Positions 32,912 through 43,813 of a stretch of DNA of 64,000 bases are shown here, one piece after another (position 1 is the stretch's first letter; each line of letters starts with the position of its first letter). The translations under genes and the position numbers were made by a program. The DNA is taken from contig NC_067206.1 in assembly GCF_026262505.1 (NCBI RefSeq), forward strand, positions 9,420,268 to 9,484,267, in the 5' to 3' direction. Below the pieces are notes generated by a model. The model had not been told where the DNA came from. It worked only from the letters and a program-made list of their open reading frames with translations, and ran no database searches. Source of the DNA: Trichomonas vaginalis G3 (lineage: Eukaryota; Parabasalia; Trichomonadida; Trichomonadidae).

Positions 32912-33271
32912 TTTATTTAATATTTTTATTTTATGTTTGTTAATGTATTTATTCTTATTTATTGTTATTAATTTAAATGCTATTTATAGATCTAATTCTA
33001 TTGATGCAATTTTTATTTAACAATTTCTTAATCAAATATTTATTAAGATTATATAATGAGCAAAATCATCACATCCATTAGTGACCAGATTATTGATATA
33101 GATATAGAAGATTTTATTAACATCTTTCAAACTTTTGAGTATATCCTTATATGATATGAAGGTAAAACAAAAGCTATACATTTGGATTCTCCTTTTCGTT
33201 ACCCCCTTGATTTCTAAACTTAACACTAATGTGTAATCCTATAAAAATATTTGCCAACTTTTTTTTTAAAA
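32912..33271. other. Intergenic, no gene seen
   Basis: AT-rich spacer between two same-strand genes; no clear initiator near the next ATG. Confidence 0.5.
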
Positions 33272-35179
33272 ATGGGAATAGTTCAGTTTGATTGTCCATT
33301 GATTCGGAGACTTAATTTCTACAATGCACAAGATAAATTTATATTGGCAATCAATGGTGCCGAATTAATAATAAATAAATCAGTTGCAATAGGAATTTCG
33401 GGAAAAATTTCGGGAAAATACACTTTGGATAAAAGTTTTGCAAAAATAAACGTTTGTACTGAAATTAAATCACATAATACTGCTAATATTTTGAAAGAAA
33501 TACTTCTTAATGGAAAAGTAGATTTTGAATTTGAGAACACACTAACGATGGATCTTTTTCATATCGGAGTGGAATTAGGAATACAAGAATTAATCGAATT
33601 ATACAAAAAGTACGCTATTGATGAAAAAGAATTAGATATTGATAATTGCTTTCAATTACTTGAATTTTATTTACAGATGTCATCAAATGAAAAGATATCA
33701 GAATGTGTTGATTTCATTTCTTCCCATTTTTATTCAATCATTGATGATGATCTCAAAAATATTGCGAAAAAACTTGGATTTGACATTCTTCAAAGGATAA
33801 TAAGTAACGATAAACTTGTTATAGATGATGAAGATTCTTTAGTGCGCACTATTATAACTCTCACAAGGGAAAGCGAAATTTTCTATCCATTGTTTGATTA
33901 TGTTCAATTTGAGTATTGCAGCGAAAAAATTTTAGATAAAATACAAAATTTAACTGATTCAAATAACTTTATCCATATTGTTAAATCATTCCATGATTCA
34001 ATAGCAAGAACAAGAAAAAATTGTCCAAATGGTCCGCGTTATATCGATTCAGAAGAAGTTCTATCTCAAATTGAATTAATGAAAAATTCTGATTTCGAAA
34101 GCATATATAATTTTCTTGAAGATTTATCAGAAAAAGGTAGAATAAATATGCTTTCGAAAGCAAAGAAAGAATGTCTTATTCAAAAGAATTTAAATGGCTG
34201 TAGTATGCTTCATCAAGCAATTGAGAAAGGAAATATCAGATTAGTTAAATATCTTGTCTCTGTTGGAGCAAACAAAGATGTAAAAAATTATATAGGCATC
34301 ACTCCACTTCATATAGCAATAGAAAAAGGAAATTTTGAAATTGTTAAATATCTCATATCGAATGGAGTAGACAAAGAAGCAAAAGATATATTTGGCGCTT
34401 CTCCAATTCATAAAGCAATATACAACGACAAAATTGAAATAGTTAAATATCTCATATCGAATGGGGTTGATAAAGAAATAAAAGATAATTTTGGTGTTAC
34501 TCCACTTCTAGCAGCAATTAAGCAGGGAAATTTAGAAATTGCTAAATACCTATTATCAATTAGGGCTAATAAAGATGCAGTAAATGTATTTGGTTATTTT
34601 CCAATCCATTATGCATCACAATCTGGTAACCTCGAAATTGTAAAATATCTCTTATCGATTGGAGCTAATAAAGATGCGCAAGCGGCATTTGGTGTTACTC
34701 CGATACATATTGCATCATCATCAGGAAATCTTGAAGTATTGAAATATCTCATCTCTATTGGAGCCGATAAAAATGCAAAATTTGATAATCTATATTTATC
34801 TTTTCTTGGTACAATCCAGAAAGAACCTATTGCGGCAATAAAAGGTCTTCTCTCAATTGCATATACCGATGTTCCAAAGACTGACGATGGGTATGGTTTA
34901 TTACATGCTGCAACATTTTCTAACAAAATTTCAGTTGTTGAATTTCTCAATTCTATTGGTTTTGATATAAATGCAAAATCTAATAATGGATTTTCCTCAT
35001 TACATGTTGCTTCAATGTTTGGAAATCTTGAAATGGTTAAATATCTAATTTCAAATGGTGCTGATATGAATGTTACAACCAAAGATGGAAAGACACCAAT
35101 TTCTGTCGCAACTGAAGAAGTTAAAAAATATCTATCAACCATTGAAACATGTAGAAAAATTCTTTTCCAAGAAAAATAA
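33272..35179 (+). CDS. BTB/BACK-like ankyrin-repeat protein
   Basis: A 635-residue protein from the ATG at 33272 (MGIVQFDCPLIRRLN). The N-terminal 250 residues resemble the BTB-BACK arrangement common in trichomonad ankyrin proteins: a beta-alpha module (ISGKYTLDKSFAKINV, MDLFHIGVELGIQELIELY) and a BACK-like stretch (IDDEDSLVRTIITLTRES, FDYVQFEYCSEKIL). Nine to ten ankyrin repeats follow from about residue 305 (GITPLHIAIEKGNFEIVKYL); one near 510-540 is degenerate. BTB-BACK proteins can be adaptors for cullin E3 ligases, with the ankyrin part binding the target; for this protein that is inference. No signal or membrane span. The gene is intact. Confidence 0.75.
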   Translation: MGIVQFDCPLIRRLNFYNAQDKFILAINGAELIINKSVAIGISGKISGKYTLDKSFAKINVCTEIKSHNTANILKEILLNGKVDFEFENTLTMDLFHIGVELGIQELIELYKKYAIDEKELDIDNCFQLLEFYLQMSSNEKISECVDFISSHFYSIIDDDLKNIAKKLGFDILQRIISNDKLVIDDEDSLVRTIITLTRESEIFYPLFDYVQFEYCSEKILDKIQNLTDSNNFIHIVKSFHDSIARTRKNCPNGPRYIDSEEVLSQIELMKNSDFESIYNFLEDLSEKGRINMLSKAKKECLIQKNLNGCSMLHQAIEKGNIRLVKYLVSVGANKDVKNYIGITPLHIAIEKGNFEIVKYLISNGVDKEAKDIFGASPIHKAIYNDKIEIVKYLISNGVDKEIKDNFGVTPLLAAIKQGNLEIAKYLLSIRANKDAVNVFGYFPIHYASQSGNLEIVKYLLSIGANKDAQAAFGVTPIHIASSSGNLEVLKYLISIGADKNAKFDNLYLSFLGTIQKEPIAAIKGLLSIAYTDVPKTDDGYGLLHAATFSNKISVVEFLNSIGFDINAKSNNGFSSLHVASMFGNLEMVKYLISNGADMNVTTKDGKTPISVATEEVKKYLSTIETCRKILFQEK

Positions 35180-35314
35180 CATTTTTAAAGATGTACATGT
35201 ACATGTTGACATGTGATCCTCGGTTAAATGAAATTATAACACTTTTAAAAATTTATTTGAATTGAATATGTAACATATTTTTTGTCAAGTTTTACATGAC
35301 AAATTTCGATTTTG

Positions 35315-35320
35315 TCACTT
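35315..35320 (+). promoter_or_regulatory. Initiator (Inr) of the beta-helix protein gene
   Basis: TCACTT in the context TTGTCACTTTTT lies 27 bases before the ATG at 35344. It argues that the annotated N-terminus is the real one although it lacks a signal peptide. Confidence 0.55.
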
Positions 35321-35343
35321 TTTAAAATCATATTTGAAAGTTT

Positions 35344-36858
35344 ATGATGCGGAATTTCACACAAAAAGTTCTGTATAAGGAAACTTTCAAAGAGGCGCAG
35401 AATTTTGAAACTAGTATTTCGATGATTCAACTATTTATGTGCCAATTTTTAAATATTCGAAGTCATTCTGAACCAGGAGCTCTTTATTTTTCATTAGGAT
35501 CCTATGGAATACCTTCAATTACTAACTGTGTTTTCAAAAATTGCACATCAGTTGCTTCAAACGGCGCCATTTTTATTTCTGCAGAATCATTTAATTTAAT
35601 TGCTTCATGTATAGATAATTGCGAATCATTTTCAAAATGCCATGCCTTACAAGGCTGCACAAACCCACTAGGTAAGCTATTTTTCAATGAAACGATGATC
35701 AAATCTTCCACAAATCGATATTACGACCGCGGGCAATCCGCAATTACAATTTACTCAGGAAGAAATGTTTTTGTCGATATAAACTCCACATCCAACTATT
35801 GCTATCGTGGTTCTGCTGCTTTATCTTTAGTTTTTCCAACTTTGGCTTTCGTTCATTACTCCATGCTTGCGTATAACAACGGCCCATCACTTGTTTCATT
35901 GTCATATTGTGAGCGTCCTCTTGAAGTTTTAAGTTCAATTATTTTGAAAAATAATGTTTCAACATTATTCCATCTTCCTAACGTCGTGGCAGGCTTTACT
36001 AACTGTATTATCATTAACAACACCTTCACCATCTTCCTAGAGAACGCATCTAGCCCTGCTTTGATTGGATGTGCTGTAGACTTCGAAATTCCATTTGGTA
36101 TATCTAAAACGTTCATATATTCGAATCCAAAGAAATTACCATCGATATTCTACCACAACGTCTTTGAAGGCGACTGTAAAATTGTAAATTACAAATCTCC
36201 ACTTCCTACAGCCACTCCATTACCAACTTCTACACCTAAACCAACTCCTACAGCCCGTCCAACACCAGAGCCAACACCATGGCCCACTCCGTCACCTGTT
36301 CCAACAATATCTGCAAAACCAACACCAGCAATGACACCATCTCCATCACCATTACCATCTCCTGTCGCTACACCAGCAATGACTCCAGAACCAACGCGCG
36401 AAGACAAGAGAAGGCCAATTCATAATTGGGATGACCCAGATGACTTCGTTTCGAAGGATGACGACGACGGGCCACGAATCCCTGATGTCAGACCTGAAAG
36501 AGATCAGGATGACGATGACGACGAGAATGAAAACCGGGAGACGAAACGCGCAAACATTCCTGGAAAATTCGATGACAACGAAGATGAAGACGAAGACACA
36601 GACAACAATGACGAATGGAATGACGCAAACAGACCAAAGATTGGACCAGACGGAAAGCCAATTAAACAGCAGGAGAAACAGAAAGAAAGTAAAAAGAACG
36701 TCAGAAAAGATGATGTCGATGATGATGACGACGACGAACAAGAGAACAAGAACTGGGCGGATTCATCGAAAGGAAAAGAACCAAGGGTTAGTAAGGATGA
36801 TGATGACGATGATGAAGACGAGAAACCAAGAAAGAGACCAGCAATTAAAGAAAAATAA
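35344..36858 (+). CDS. Beta-helix (Pmp-like) protein with Pro-rich stalk and acidic tail
   Basis: A 504-residue protein in three parts. Residues 1-275 look like a right-handed beta-helix of the polymorphic-membrane-protein type known in T. vaginalis ([45 protein letters not shown]), with regularly spaced Asn, Cys and Gly. Residues about 283-355 are a Pro/Thr stalk ([19 protein letters not shown]). The remaining 150 residues are dominated by Asp, Glu and Lys. No signal peptide or membrane anchor is visible, which is odd for a surface protein. Two ATGs at 35344/35347 are possible, and the nearby initiator supports this region as the start. The gene could be a truncated or re-started relative of longer surface proteins; it reads as intact. 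Confidence 0.65.
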   Translation: MMRNFTQKVLYKETFKEAQNFETSISMIQLFMCQFLNIRSHSEPGALYFSLGSYGIPSITNCVFKNCTSVASNGAIFISAESFNLIASCIDNCESFSKCHALQGCTNPLGKLFFNETMIKSSTNRYYDRGQSAITIYSGRNVFVDINSTSNYCYRGSAALSLVFPTLAFVHYSMLAYNNGPSLVSLSYCERPLEVLSSIILKNNVSTLFHLPNVVAGFTNCIIINNTFTIFLENASSPALIGCAVDFEIPFGISKTFIYSNPKKLPSIFYHNVFEGDCKIVNYKSPLPTATPLPTSTPKPTPTARPTPEPTPWPTPSPVPTISAKPTPAMTPSPSPLPSPVATPAMTPEPTREDKRRPIHNWDDPDDFVSKDDDDGPRIPDVRPERDQDDDDDENENRETKRANIPGKFDDNEDEDEDTDNNDEWNDANRPKIGPDGKPIKQQEKQKESKKNVRKDDVDDDDDDEQENKNWADSSKGKEPRVSKDDDDDDEDEKPRKRPAIKEK

Positions 36859-37226
36859 AGTTTTGTTTTTTATTTGTTTTATTAAAAATTTTGATATGTT
36901 TTTTTTAAAAAAAACCTTGTAATAGAAGAAATGCAGCTTTTAACAATACACAAATACTTTGTTTGCTTTGTAATAGACTTGACTGAATATAAAATTCGAT
37001 TCCAATGATCTGGAAGATCAAACGAATCAAAATTATTGACCCGAATTTTTCAAAAAATTGATATCAATTCAATTTTGTATGAAAAAAAATTCCAGATCAA
37101 ACTTGTAGCAGAGAAGTTATCTTTATAATTAGTTTCAAGTTGAAATTTCAAACGTTTTTAGTTGAAAAAATTTCCACAAAGTCTGGAATTTTTTTTAAGT
37201 CAAATTTAAAATCTTTTCCTAGCACA
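36859..37226. other. Intergenic, no gene seen
   Basis: AT-rich spacer between two same-strand genes. Confidence 0.5.
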
Positions 37227-37232
37227 TCACTT
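37227..37232 (+). promoter_or_regulatory. Initiator (Inr) of the small RBR-finger gene
   Basis: TCACTT in ACATCACTTTTTAT lies 20 bases before the ATG at 37247, a strong match to the trichomonad initiator. It supports transcription of the small gene. Confidence 0.6.
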
Positions 37233-37246
37233 TTTATTAGACACTG

Positions 37247-37456
37247 ATGAGTGAGCTAGGAAACATTCGTACATGTCCATCCTGTGGAATTTCAATTGAG
37301 AAATATAGTGGGTGCAACGAAATCCATTGCATTTGCGGGAAGTACTTCTGCTGGGTATGCCGAAAGGATTTTAATACTGCACAAGAAACCTTTGACCATT
37401 TGAAAAAATGTTGTGGTTATTTTTCCAAAGAGCCAGCTACTGTCAATACCAATTAA
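37247..37456 (+). CDS. Small RING2/Rcat-type zinc-finger protein
   Basis: A 69-residue protein that is almost entirely one zinc-binding module: CPSCGISIEKYSGCNEIHC (residues 10-28), CGKYFCWVC (30-38), then a His (about residue 50) and two Cys further on. This is the pattern of the last finger (RING2/Rcat) of RING-between-RING E3 ligases, where the Cys after C-x-C-G accepts ubiquitin. RING1 and the IBR module are missing. Either it is the 3' remnant of a longer gene or a stand-alone finger protein; the good initiator just upstream favours a working small gene. A possible role is binding or modulating ubiquitin transfer, which is inference. Confidence 0.6.
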   Translation: MSELGNIRTCPSCGISIEKYSGCNEIHCICGKYFCWVCRKDFNTAQETFDHLKKCCGYFSKEPATVNTN

Positions 37457-37584
37457 ATTCTTTAGATTCTCCAAATTAAATGTTAAAAGATTTTTATTAT
37501 TCTTAAAGTTGATCATACAGATATTTTTTTATTTTGTAACTTTCATTTATTACAATTTTGATACAAATTTCCATTCTTTTTTTT

Positions 37585-39342
37585 ATGTCTCAAACCAAAT
37601 TTGATGAAACTCAACACGTAAAGTTATTCGATCAAAACAAAGATTACATTGATACTTTGAAATCAATTTATCGACTCAAAGCAAAAGATAAAGGTGAAAT
37701 TACTAATTTATACAACAAGATTAAAACCACCTTGATTGAAACAAAGATATTCTCACCGTCACAAATAACCGAAATTATTAGTAGCTCAATAATATACAAT
37801 AATGCTTATTTAAAGTCCTATTTAACATTATTCAAAATGATTAATGCAGAATACAATCTCAAAAAACATGAAATACATCCTAATATTTATTATAGAGTTT
37901 TTCCAAATGAAAATTATTTGGATTTTCATGAGGAAAACACAATTTTCAGAGCAATTATGAAAGATGATAGAAGTTCTCTCATAGTTTTTATAAAAGATGA
38001 TGATGGCTTTGATACACATCAAATGATGGATAGTGATTACTATCCAGATGGATATTTATCATTACTCGAATTGTGCTGCTATCATGGAGCTGTTGATTGC
38101 TTTAAAATTTTTAGAACAAAATTCAATTTCAAAATCACAAAAAGATGTCTTGAATTAGCATTTATAGGAGGAAATCCAGACATCATGAGTGAGTGTCTGA
38201 AAGTCAACAAACCATACAAAAGATGCATGAAATATGCAATTGCTTCACATAACATTGACTTTGTTTGTTATTTAATGAATGAACACAATATTGACATTGA
38301 CTTAAAATATTGCTGCAAATTCAATAATCTTCAGGCGTTTTTAGTTTATTTAGATCAAACTAATAATATTAACGATTGTTTTATTTATTCACCAATGTTT
38401 AATATGCCATCTCTTTGTGAATATTTGATTTCTCATGGCGCAGATGTCAATACGACAAATCCCAAAAATCAAACTACTCTTCATCTTGCTGCCAAACATT
38501 CCAACAAAAGAGTAGTTGAATTTCTTATTTCACATGGTGCAAATATCAATGCAAAAGATTCAAATGGAAGAATAGCTCTTCATTCTGCAATCACTTATCC
38601 TACTTTTAATTTAGAAATCATTGAATTCCTTGTTTTGCATGGTGCTGAAATTAACGCAAAAGAAAATAAATATGGTTATACTCCTCTCCATAAGTCAACA
38701 TCAGAAACGATGACCGACATCGCAGTATTTCTTATTGAACATGGTGCAGATATTAAATCAACTGATATAAAAGGACAAACTCCACTCCATCATGCAGTTG
38801 ACTACAATAATGTAGAACTTGTCAAATTACTTATTTCTAAAGGGGCAGAAATCGATGCACAAGATTTAAATGGCGAAACGGCTCTGCATCTTGCTGCATT
38901 GAATGGTAACACGAAAATGGTTGAAATTCTTCTTATAAATGGTGCAAACGTTAATGCAAAAAATGTAGATGGAGTTACTGTTCTTCAAAAAGCATCGGTC
39001 AGTTATTATACATATTATGAAACAAATAGAGAAGAAATTGATAAAACAAATGTCGTTGAATATCTTATTTTATATGGGGCAATTATCAATGAAACCGATA
39101 ATAGTGGTGATATGGCCCTGCATTATGCAGCATTCAGTAATAACATAGAAGCCATTAAATTACTTCTTTTATATGGCGCCATTGTTGATGCCAAAGATAA
39201 AGATGGATGGAGTGCTTACAAAATTGCAGATGCCAGAAGGTATAATGAAATAATTGAAATTTTGACCAAAAATGGATCAACAGAGCAACCATCAACAATG
39301 AACTTTAATTTCAATGTTTTTCCACAATTCGGTTTCTTCTAG
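37585..39342 (+). CDS. Ankyrin-repeat protein, intact
   Basis: A 585-residue protein from the ATG at 37585 (MSQTKFDETQHVKLFD). The first 240 residues form the helical N-terminal domain common in trichomonad ankyrin proteins (LLELCCYHGAVDCFK, CMKYAIASHNIDFVC). About nine ankyrin repeats follow from residue 270 (TTLHLAAKHSNKRVVEFL, GETALHLAALNGNTKMVEIL). It is the intact paralogue of the broken gene at 7799-9329, sharing the same N-terminal domain. The family is greatly expanded in T. vaginalis; most members are soluble and of unknown target. The C-terminus (NFNFNVFPQFGFF) is Phe-rich. No signal or membrane span. Confidence 0.8.
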   Translation: MSQTKFDETQHVKLFDQNKDYIDTLKSIYRLKAKDKGEITNLYNKIKTTLIETKIFSPSQITEIISSSIIYNNAYLKSYLTLFKMINAEYNLKKHEIHPNIYYRVFPNENYLDFHEENTIFRAIMKDDRSSLIVFIKDDDGFDTHQMMDSDYYPDGYLSLLELCCYHGAVDCFKIFRTKFNFKITKRCLELAFIGGNPDIMSECLKVNKPYKRCMKYAIASHNIDFVCYLMNEHNIDIDLKYCCKFNNLQAFLVYLDQTNNINDCFIYSPMFNMPSLCEYLISHGADVNTTNPKNQTTLHLAAKHSNKRVVEFLISHGANINAKDSNGRIALHSAITYPTFNLEIIEFLVLHGAEINAKENKYGYTPLHKSTSETMTDIAVFLIEHGADIKSTDIKGQTPLHHAVDYNNVELVKLLISKGAEIDAQDLNGETALHLAALNGNTKMVEILLINGANVNAKNVDGVTVLQKASVSYYTYYETNREEIDKTNVVEYLILYGAIINETDNSGDMALHYAAFSNNIEAIKLLLLYGAIVDAKDKDGWSAYKIADARRYNEIIEILTKNGSTEQPSTMNFNFNVFPQFGFF

Positions 39343-39919
39343 GACTCATTAATCTTGATTTGTTACATTACAGGCTCCAATGCATGCTATGGCTATCTAA
39401 AGGAGCACAAAGAATGAAATTTAGAAAACTCTCAATTAACTTTTTTTTATCATAACCACTGTTAAGTTAGTAAATGAAAATTATTAAAATAAGGAAAAAT
39501 TCTATTTCCATGTTAGTGATTTCCTTTCTTTAATGTCGAACAATTGAATTCAAAAAAAATTTCTTAAAATTCTTGCAAATGACAGATCATACATAGATTT
39601 CTCATATACTTATCAAAATTATGTGGATGTAAGTTGATAAAAATAGTAAAAATCATTAAGCAAAATCATATAAATATATTCAGATTCATTATCGTATTTC
39701 ACACATGATTCATATCCAAAGGAAAATTAACAGATATGATTACTCATGTAGGAGCAGTAATGTGGCTCATTGTGGCTTAAATCATTCAGAAATCTGAAAT
39801 ATATTTATTGTTTGAATTTCAGTTTATCATGCACAAAATAAGCACATACTCTGTTAGTGGTTCTATATTATATCTTTCATCTCATTGCTGATTGAATTAA
39901 TATATTGAGATATTATTTT
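39343..39919. other. Intergenic, no gene seen
   Basis: AT-rich spacer. TCATTG at 39882-39887 matches the initiator pattern, 36 bases before the next ATG. Confidence 0.45.
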
Positions 39920-40972
39920 ATGATATCAGTAAGGTATGATGACCCTTCTAAAGTCAGTGTTTCGGATGCTATTAACGTATCTGGAAACATTTACTCCCAC
40001 AAATATCCATGCTCAACATCAGACTGCACCCCATATGCGATTTTATTTAACCCTGGTATGTATAAAATTGAATTATGGGGTGCCTCTGGTGGATTTCTGG
40101 ATAATCTTGGTGCCCATGGCTCCTATACAAGTGGTCTACTTCCTATTTACAGTCCTCGTACTTTGTATATATATCTTGGCCAAAAAGGTGAATGGGCCGG
40201 TCAGGCCACTTTTAATGGTGGTGGAAAAGGAACAGTAAATGTTACGAACCCAGAAAATCATGTTTCAGGGGGCTCCGGCGGTGGGGCGAGTGATCTCCGC
40301 CTAACTAATGGACCCTGGAAAAATTTTGAAAGTTTGAAATCTCGAATTGAGGTGGCTGCTGGCGGCGCTGGAACTTCATTCTATAATGATATACCAATAG
40401 ATGGTGGTGCTGGAGGTGTTCTTGAAGGCTACAACGGTACCATTCGCTACTGTTATCAACCATATAAAATTACAAATTCCAGTGGAGGAACACAAACTTC
40501 AGGTGGACTTGGCTCCAACTCCTCTGGAATTAATGGTGGGTTTGGATATGGTGGCGATTGTGGGAGTGGACATCATGGCAGCGGTGGTGGCGGGGGCTAT
40601 TACGGAGGTGGGAGCGGCGGTTTTGTCTCATGCCGAGTTACAAGCGGATCAGGCGGCTCTTCTTATATATCAGGGTTTGATGGATGTCGAGCAATAGCAA
40701 AAGATTCAAAACCAAATTCGATACATCATACGTGGAGCTCATTACACTACTCAGGACTCCGATTTTATTCTCCTTCAATCAAAGATGGCATGTCAGAAAT
40801 TCCTTGCACAAACTCAACCATTGATGAGTCATGTACTCAGATCGGAAATTACGGTCATGGTTTTGCTCGTATCACTATCTATGAACAGCACGACCCAGTG
40901 ACAATTAAGAGATGTCATCCTCTTATAAATAATTTTTATATTTCGGTTTTCATCTTGATTTATTCTGAATAA
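39920..40972 (+). CDS. Glycine-rich ALK/LTK-type domain protein
   Basis: A 350-residue protein from the ATG at 39920 (MISVRYDDPSKVSVSD). The body matches the glycine-rich domain found in animal ALK/LTK receptors and greatly expanded in trichomonads: YKIELWGASGG, LYIYLGQKG, FNGGGKG, GGSGGGASDLRL, VAAGGAGT, then a long GGGGGYYGGGSGG stretch and GSGGSSYISGFDGC, ending in ARITIYE. Such domains are extracellular in animals. No N-terminal signal is visible, and the C-terminus ends in a short hydrophobic stretch (FYISVFILIYSE) that stops where a membrane span would be expected, so it may be a truncated membrane protein. No kinase domain follows. Function in trichomonads is unknown, surface location is inferred. 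Confidence 0.72.
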   Translation: MISVRYDDPSKVSVSDAINVSGNIYSHKYPCSTSDCTPYAILFNPGMYKIELWGASGGFLDNLGAHGSYTSGLLPIYSPRTLYIYLGQKGEWAGQATFNGGGKGTVNVTNPENHVSGGSGGGASDLRLTNGPWKNFESLKSRIEVAAGGAGTSFYNDIPIDGGAGGVLEGYNGTIRYCYQPYKITNSSGGTQTSGGLGSNSSGINGGFGYGGDCGSGHHGSGGGGGYYGGGSGGFVSCRVTSGSGGSSYISGFDGCRAIAKDSKPNSIHHTWSSLHYSGLRFYSPSIKDGMSEIPCTNSTIDESCTQIGNYGHGFARITIYEQHDPVTIKRCHPLINNFYISVFILIYSE

Positions 40973-41200
40973 AAACTGAAATTCTAGCTAAGATAATTTT
41001 TTGTTTGTTTATTTAAAAGCTGTTAATCATTTAAAATGACAATAAACTTGATTCGGGAAACTTTAGAATCTAATAATACTTGTCATATCAATTGTTGAGC
41101 TTTCATGAGTTTTATATAATGACTTCAGATTTGTCAAAATTAATCAAGATATTGATAAATAAAAAGTAAATGAAAGAAAGAGTTTTTAGAAGATAAAAAG

Positions 41201-43813
41201 TTAGATATGCCACGAGAGTGTATTTTCTCCGTTTCCACGAACGAAAAGGAAAGGAATATCAACAAAGCTGAGCAAATCGAGCCAACCAAGATAAATCGAT
41301 GGAACTGTTGCTTCACGCGGAACAATCATTGTGAGAACAATGAAACTACTTGAAATTGAGTAGTTCCTGATTAAATCTGAAAGAAGAAGGTATCTGCTTG
41401 TCAAGTTATTGACTTGTTCTCCAGGGTCTTCAATATTTGCGACAAGAGAATTCCATTTGGATTTAACGAGAAGAGAAGCTTCTTCGTTTCTCAATGAAAC
41501 TTCAATTGTAATGACTTCAGCTTTGATTCTGAATTTGTAGAGGAGATGTTCCATTCTTTCTTGTGTCTTCTGGAAATCTTGATCATCATCAATGAAACAA
41601 AGAGTCATAATTCTCAAATGAGCGTTCTTCCACTGTTTCTCTTTGCTCAACAAATAAGGAAGAAGCAATGTAAGTCCACCATCATCAGCAAGCCACCAAA
41701 CATCAATTGTTCCCTTTCTGTCGACTTCTGAGAATCTGTTTAGATGTCTCAAAACAGTTACAGAGAAATTAGCATCGAAAGCTGTTTCAAGAGTTCTAAA
41801 GAATTCATTTGATTGCATGTTGTTCCAATCTTCTGGGAACTCTAAACACAAAGTGTTTGGTCTCATCATTCCAATACCTGCAGTCAAAAGGAAGTCTCTA
41901 ACACCTTCATGGAAAGTTGGTGCGCATGTTATATCATAGAAAACATGATAAGAATCATCAGCAGCAATGAAAGATTCTGCTCTTTCTTTGATGAGTTTTC
42001 TGATGTTTGGCTTTTCTGTTGTAACATTCACTCTTCCAACAGCCGCCATTCCATGTCCAGAAAGTAATTGGTTAATGAAATCAATGGCATGCAAACAATC
42101 ATTTGGTTTCTTTTGTGTAACGAAAATCATGTTAGATCTATATGTTTTAACATGTGGAGGAACGTTATAAAGGTTCAATGCTTCTTTCATTGTTGAATAG
42201 AAGATATAATTGGAAAGAATACTGCCCCAGGAATCATGGATATGTACACATTTGTAATAAATCAATGTTGTAACAATTAATAATCCAATGACACCAAGGA
42301 AAATGATCCAATTAACAAGAACAGCTCTTGCTAAACATACAACAACAAGGAAAAGAGAAACCCATTTGTTAAAGATCTTAAAAACTGGTCTGAATCCTGG
42401 ATTATGTTGTGAATCTGTTAAATAAAGGGCGAGGTTGACGAGAGCGAGTGGGATTAAGAAGAAAACGTTGGTTAGGGACTGAATCATTTCACGTGTTTCA
42501 ACAAATGAGAAACAAAAACCAATTAAAACAATTAATGAGTTGGAAATAATTGATTCATTGTTAATCATCTTGCAATTGATGAATTTTGGAAGCAATCCAT
42601 CCTTAACCATCTGTGTAACAATTCTGGATCCACCCAATGTCATAGTAATTGCAGATCCAATACCAGCGCACATGAAACCAATGTAACTAACAAGAGGATT
42701 GGCGGAAATGGTCATGAAAGCAGCAGGAGCATCAGGGAGATGTTCAAAATTGGCACATCCTGAAATTAAAAAGAGCATGAAAAGGAACAAAACTGATGAG
42801 GTAATCAATGCGGAGTATCCACCAACAGGAATAGCTTGTTTGGCTGGACTTAAACTGCCAGAATAATCGGCAATTGTGATAATGCCATTAACATTGGAGA
42901 AAATGTAAAATAAAGTAAGATCGAATGTTATACCTTCTGGTTTCCAATTCTGCTTGAATAAGTGGCTGCTGAAACCTTGATAAAATGATCCGGCAGATGG
43001 TTTGTTAGTTATGAAGCCAGCATAAAGGAATCCGGCACCAACAGCTAACGCACCGCATAAAAGAGCAAGAATAACAACAAGCATTCTTACTCCTAAAAAT
43101 TGAAGAAGTAAAACTGCAACGCAAGAAATGAATTGGATCAAAATCGAATCGGTATACTGGTTCTTCGTCATTGTGTATGGTGAATAAAGAGAAGAAATGT
43201 TTTTTCCAAGGTTATAAAAATTCGAACTGATCGAACATGCATGACCAATAATCAAAATGATACCGATGGCTCCGGAATATGTTGCTCCTAATGATCTTCA
43301 GATCAAATAGTACAGACCTCCTTTCTGCATCTCGCCATTTGTAGCAAGGGCCGAAATGCTGGAAAGAGTTCCATAGGCGATAATAACATAGACTAAAAAT
43401 AATAAGAGACCATATCCGAGACCGAATTTTTCGATTGTTTTAGCAACATCAACATTATAATTAATGCAGACTAAGTTTAAGACAGTTGGAACATAAACAC
43501 CAAGCATTGTTCCGAAAGATATTGATTTGAATCTAAATTTCTTTTTCGGTTCAGGCTTAGTAACTTCAAATTGCGCTAAAGATCCAGGATTTTCTTCCAT
43601 AATTGAATGACGCCTGATGTCTTTGATTTTAGGTCTAGCTTCTGGAACTTTGTATAAAATTGTATCGGGAACGACTTCGTTTGCGTTTAAAAATGCACTT
43701 GGCAAGACTTTATGCTGATTATTGTGTCCTTCTTCCACAGAATTAGGTTCCTCATTAAGAGGAACACTCATTTCCTCGAACGATGCTGGAACATCATCAA
43801 GTAAATCGGACAT
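41201..43813 (-). pseudogene. Cation-chloride cotransporter (SLC12-like) with one in-frame TGA
   Basis: Reading leftward from the ATG at 43813 (MSDLLDDVPASFEE), one frame of about 870 codons encodes a soluble N-terminus, about 12 membrane spans and a large C-terminal domain. Family marks are GLYYLI followed by RSLGATYSG in span 2 (the family reads YYLISRSLG), and GTIDVWWLADDGGLTLLLPYLL near residue 705, a hallmark of NKCC/KCC transporters, which couple Cl- to Na+ and/or K+. The single fault is TGA at 43298-43300 (codon 172), exactly where the family has Ser (TCA); the frame continues perfectly for nearly 700 codons. A one-base TCA to TGA change explains it. Recent nonsense, polymorphism or sequencing error are all possible, so the gene may be functional in other strains. 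Confidence 0.85.

Noticed and set aside
43298-43300. TGA as a recoded sense codon or selenocysteine
   Set aside because: Other genes here use TGA as a stop, the family residue is serine and nothing suggests selenocysteine at this place; a TCA to TGA change is simpler.
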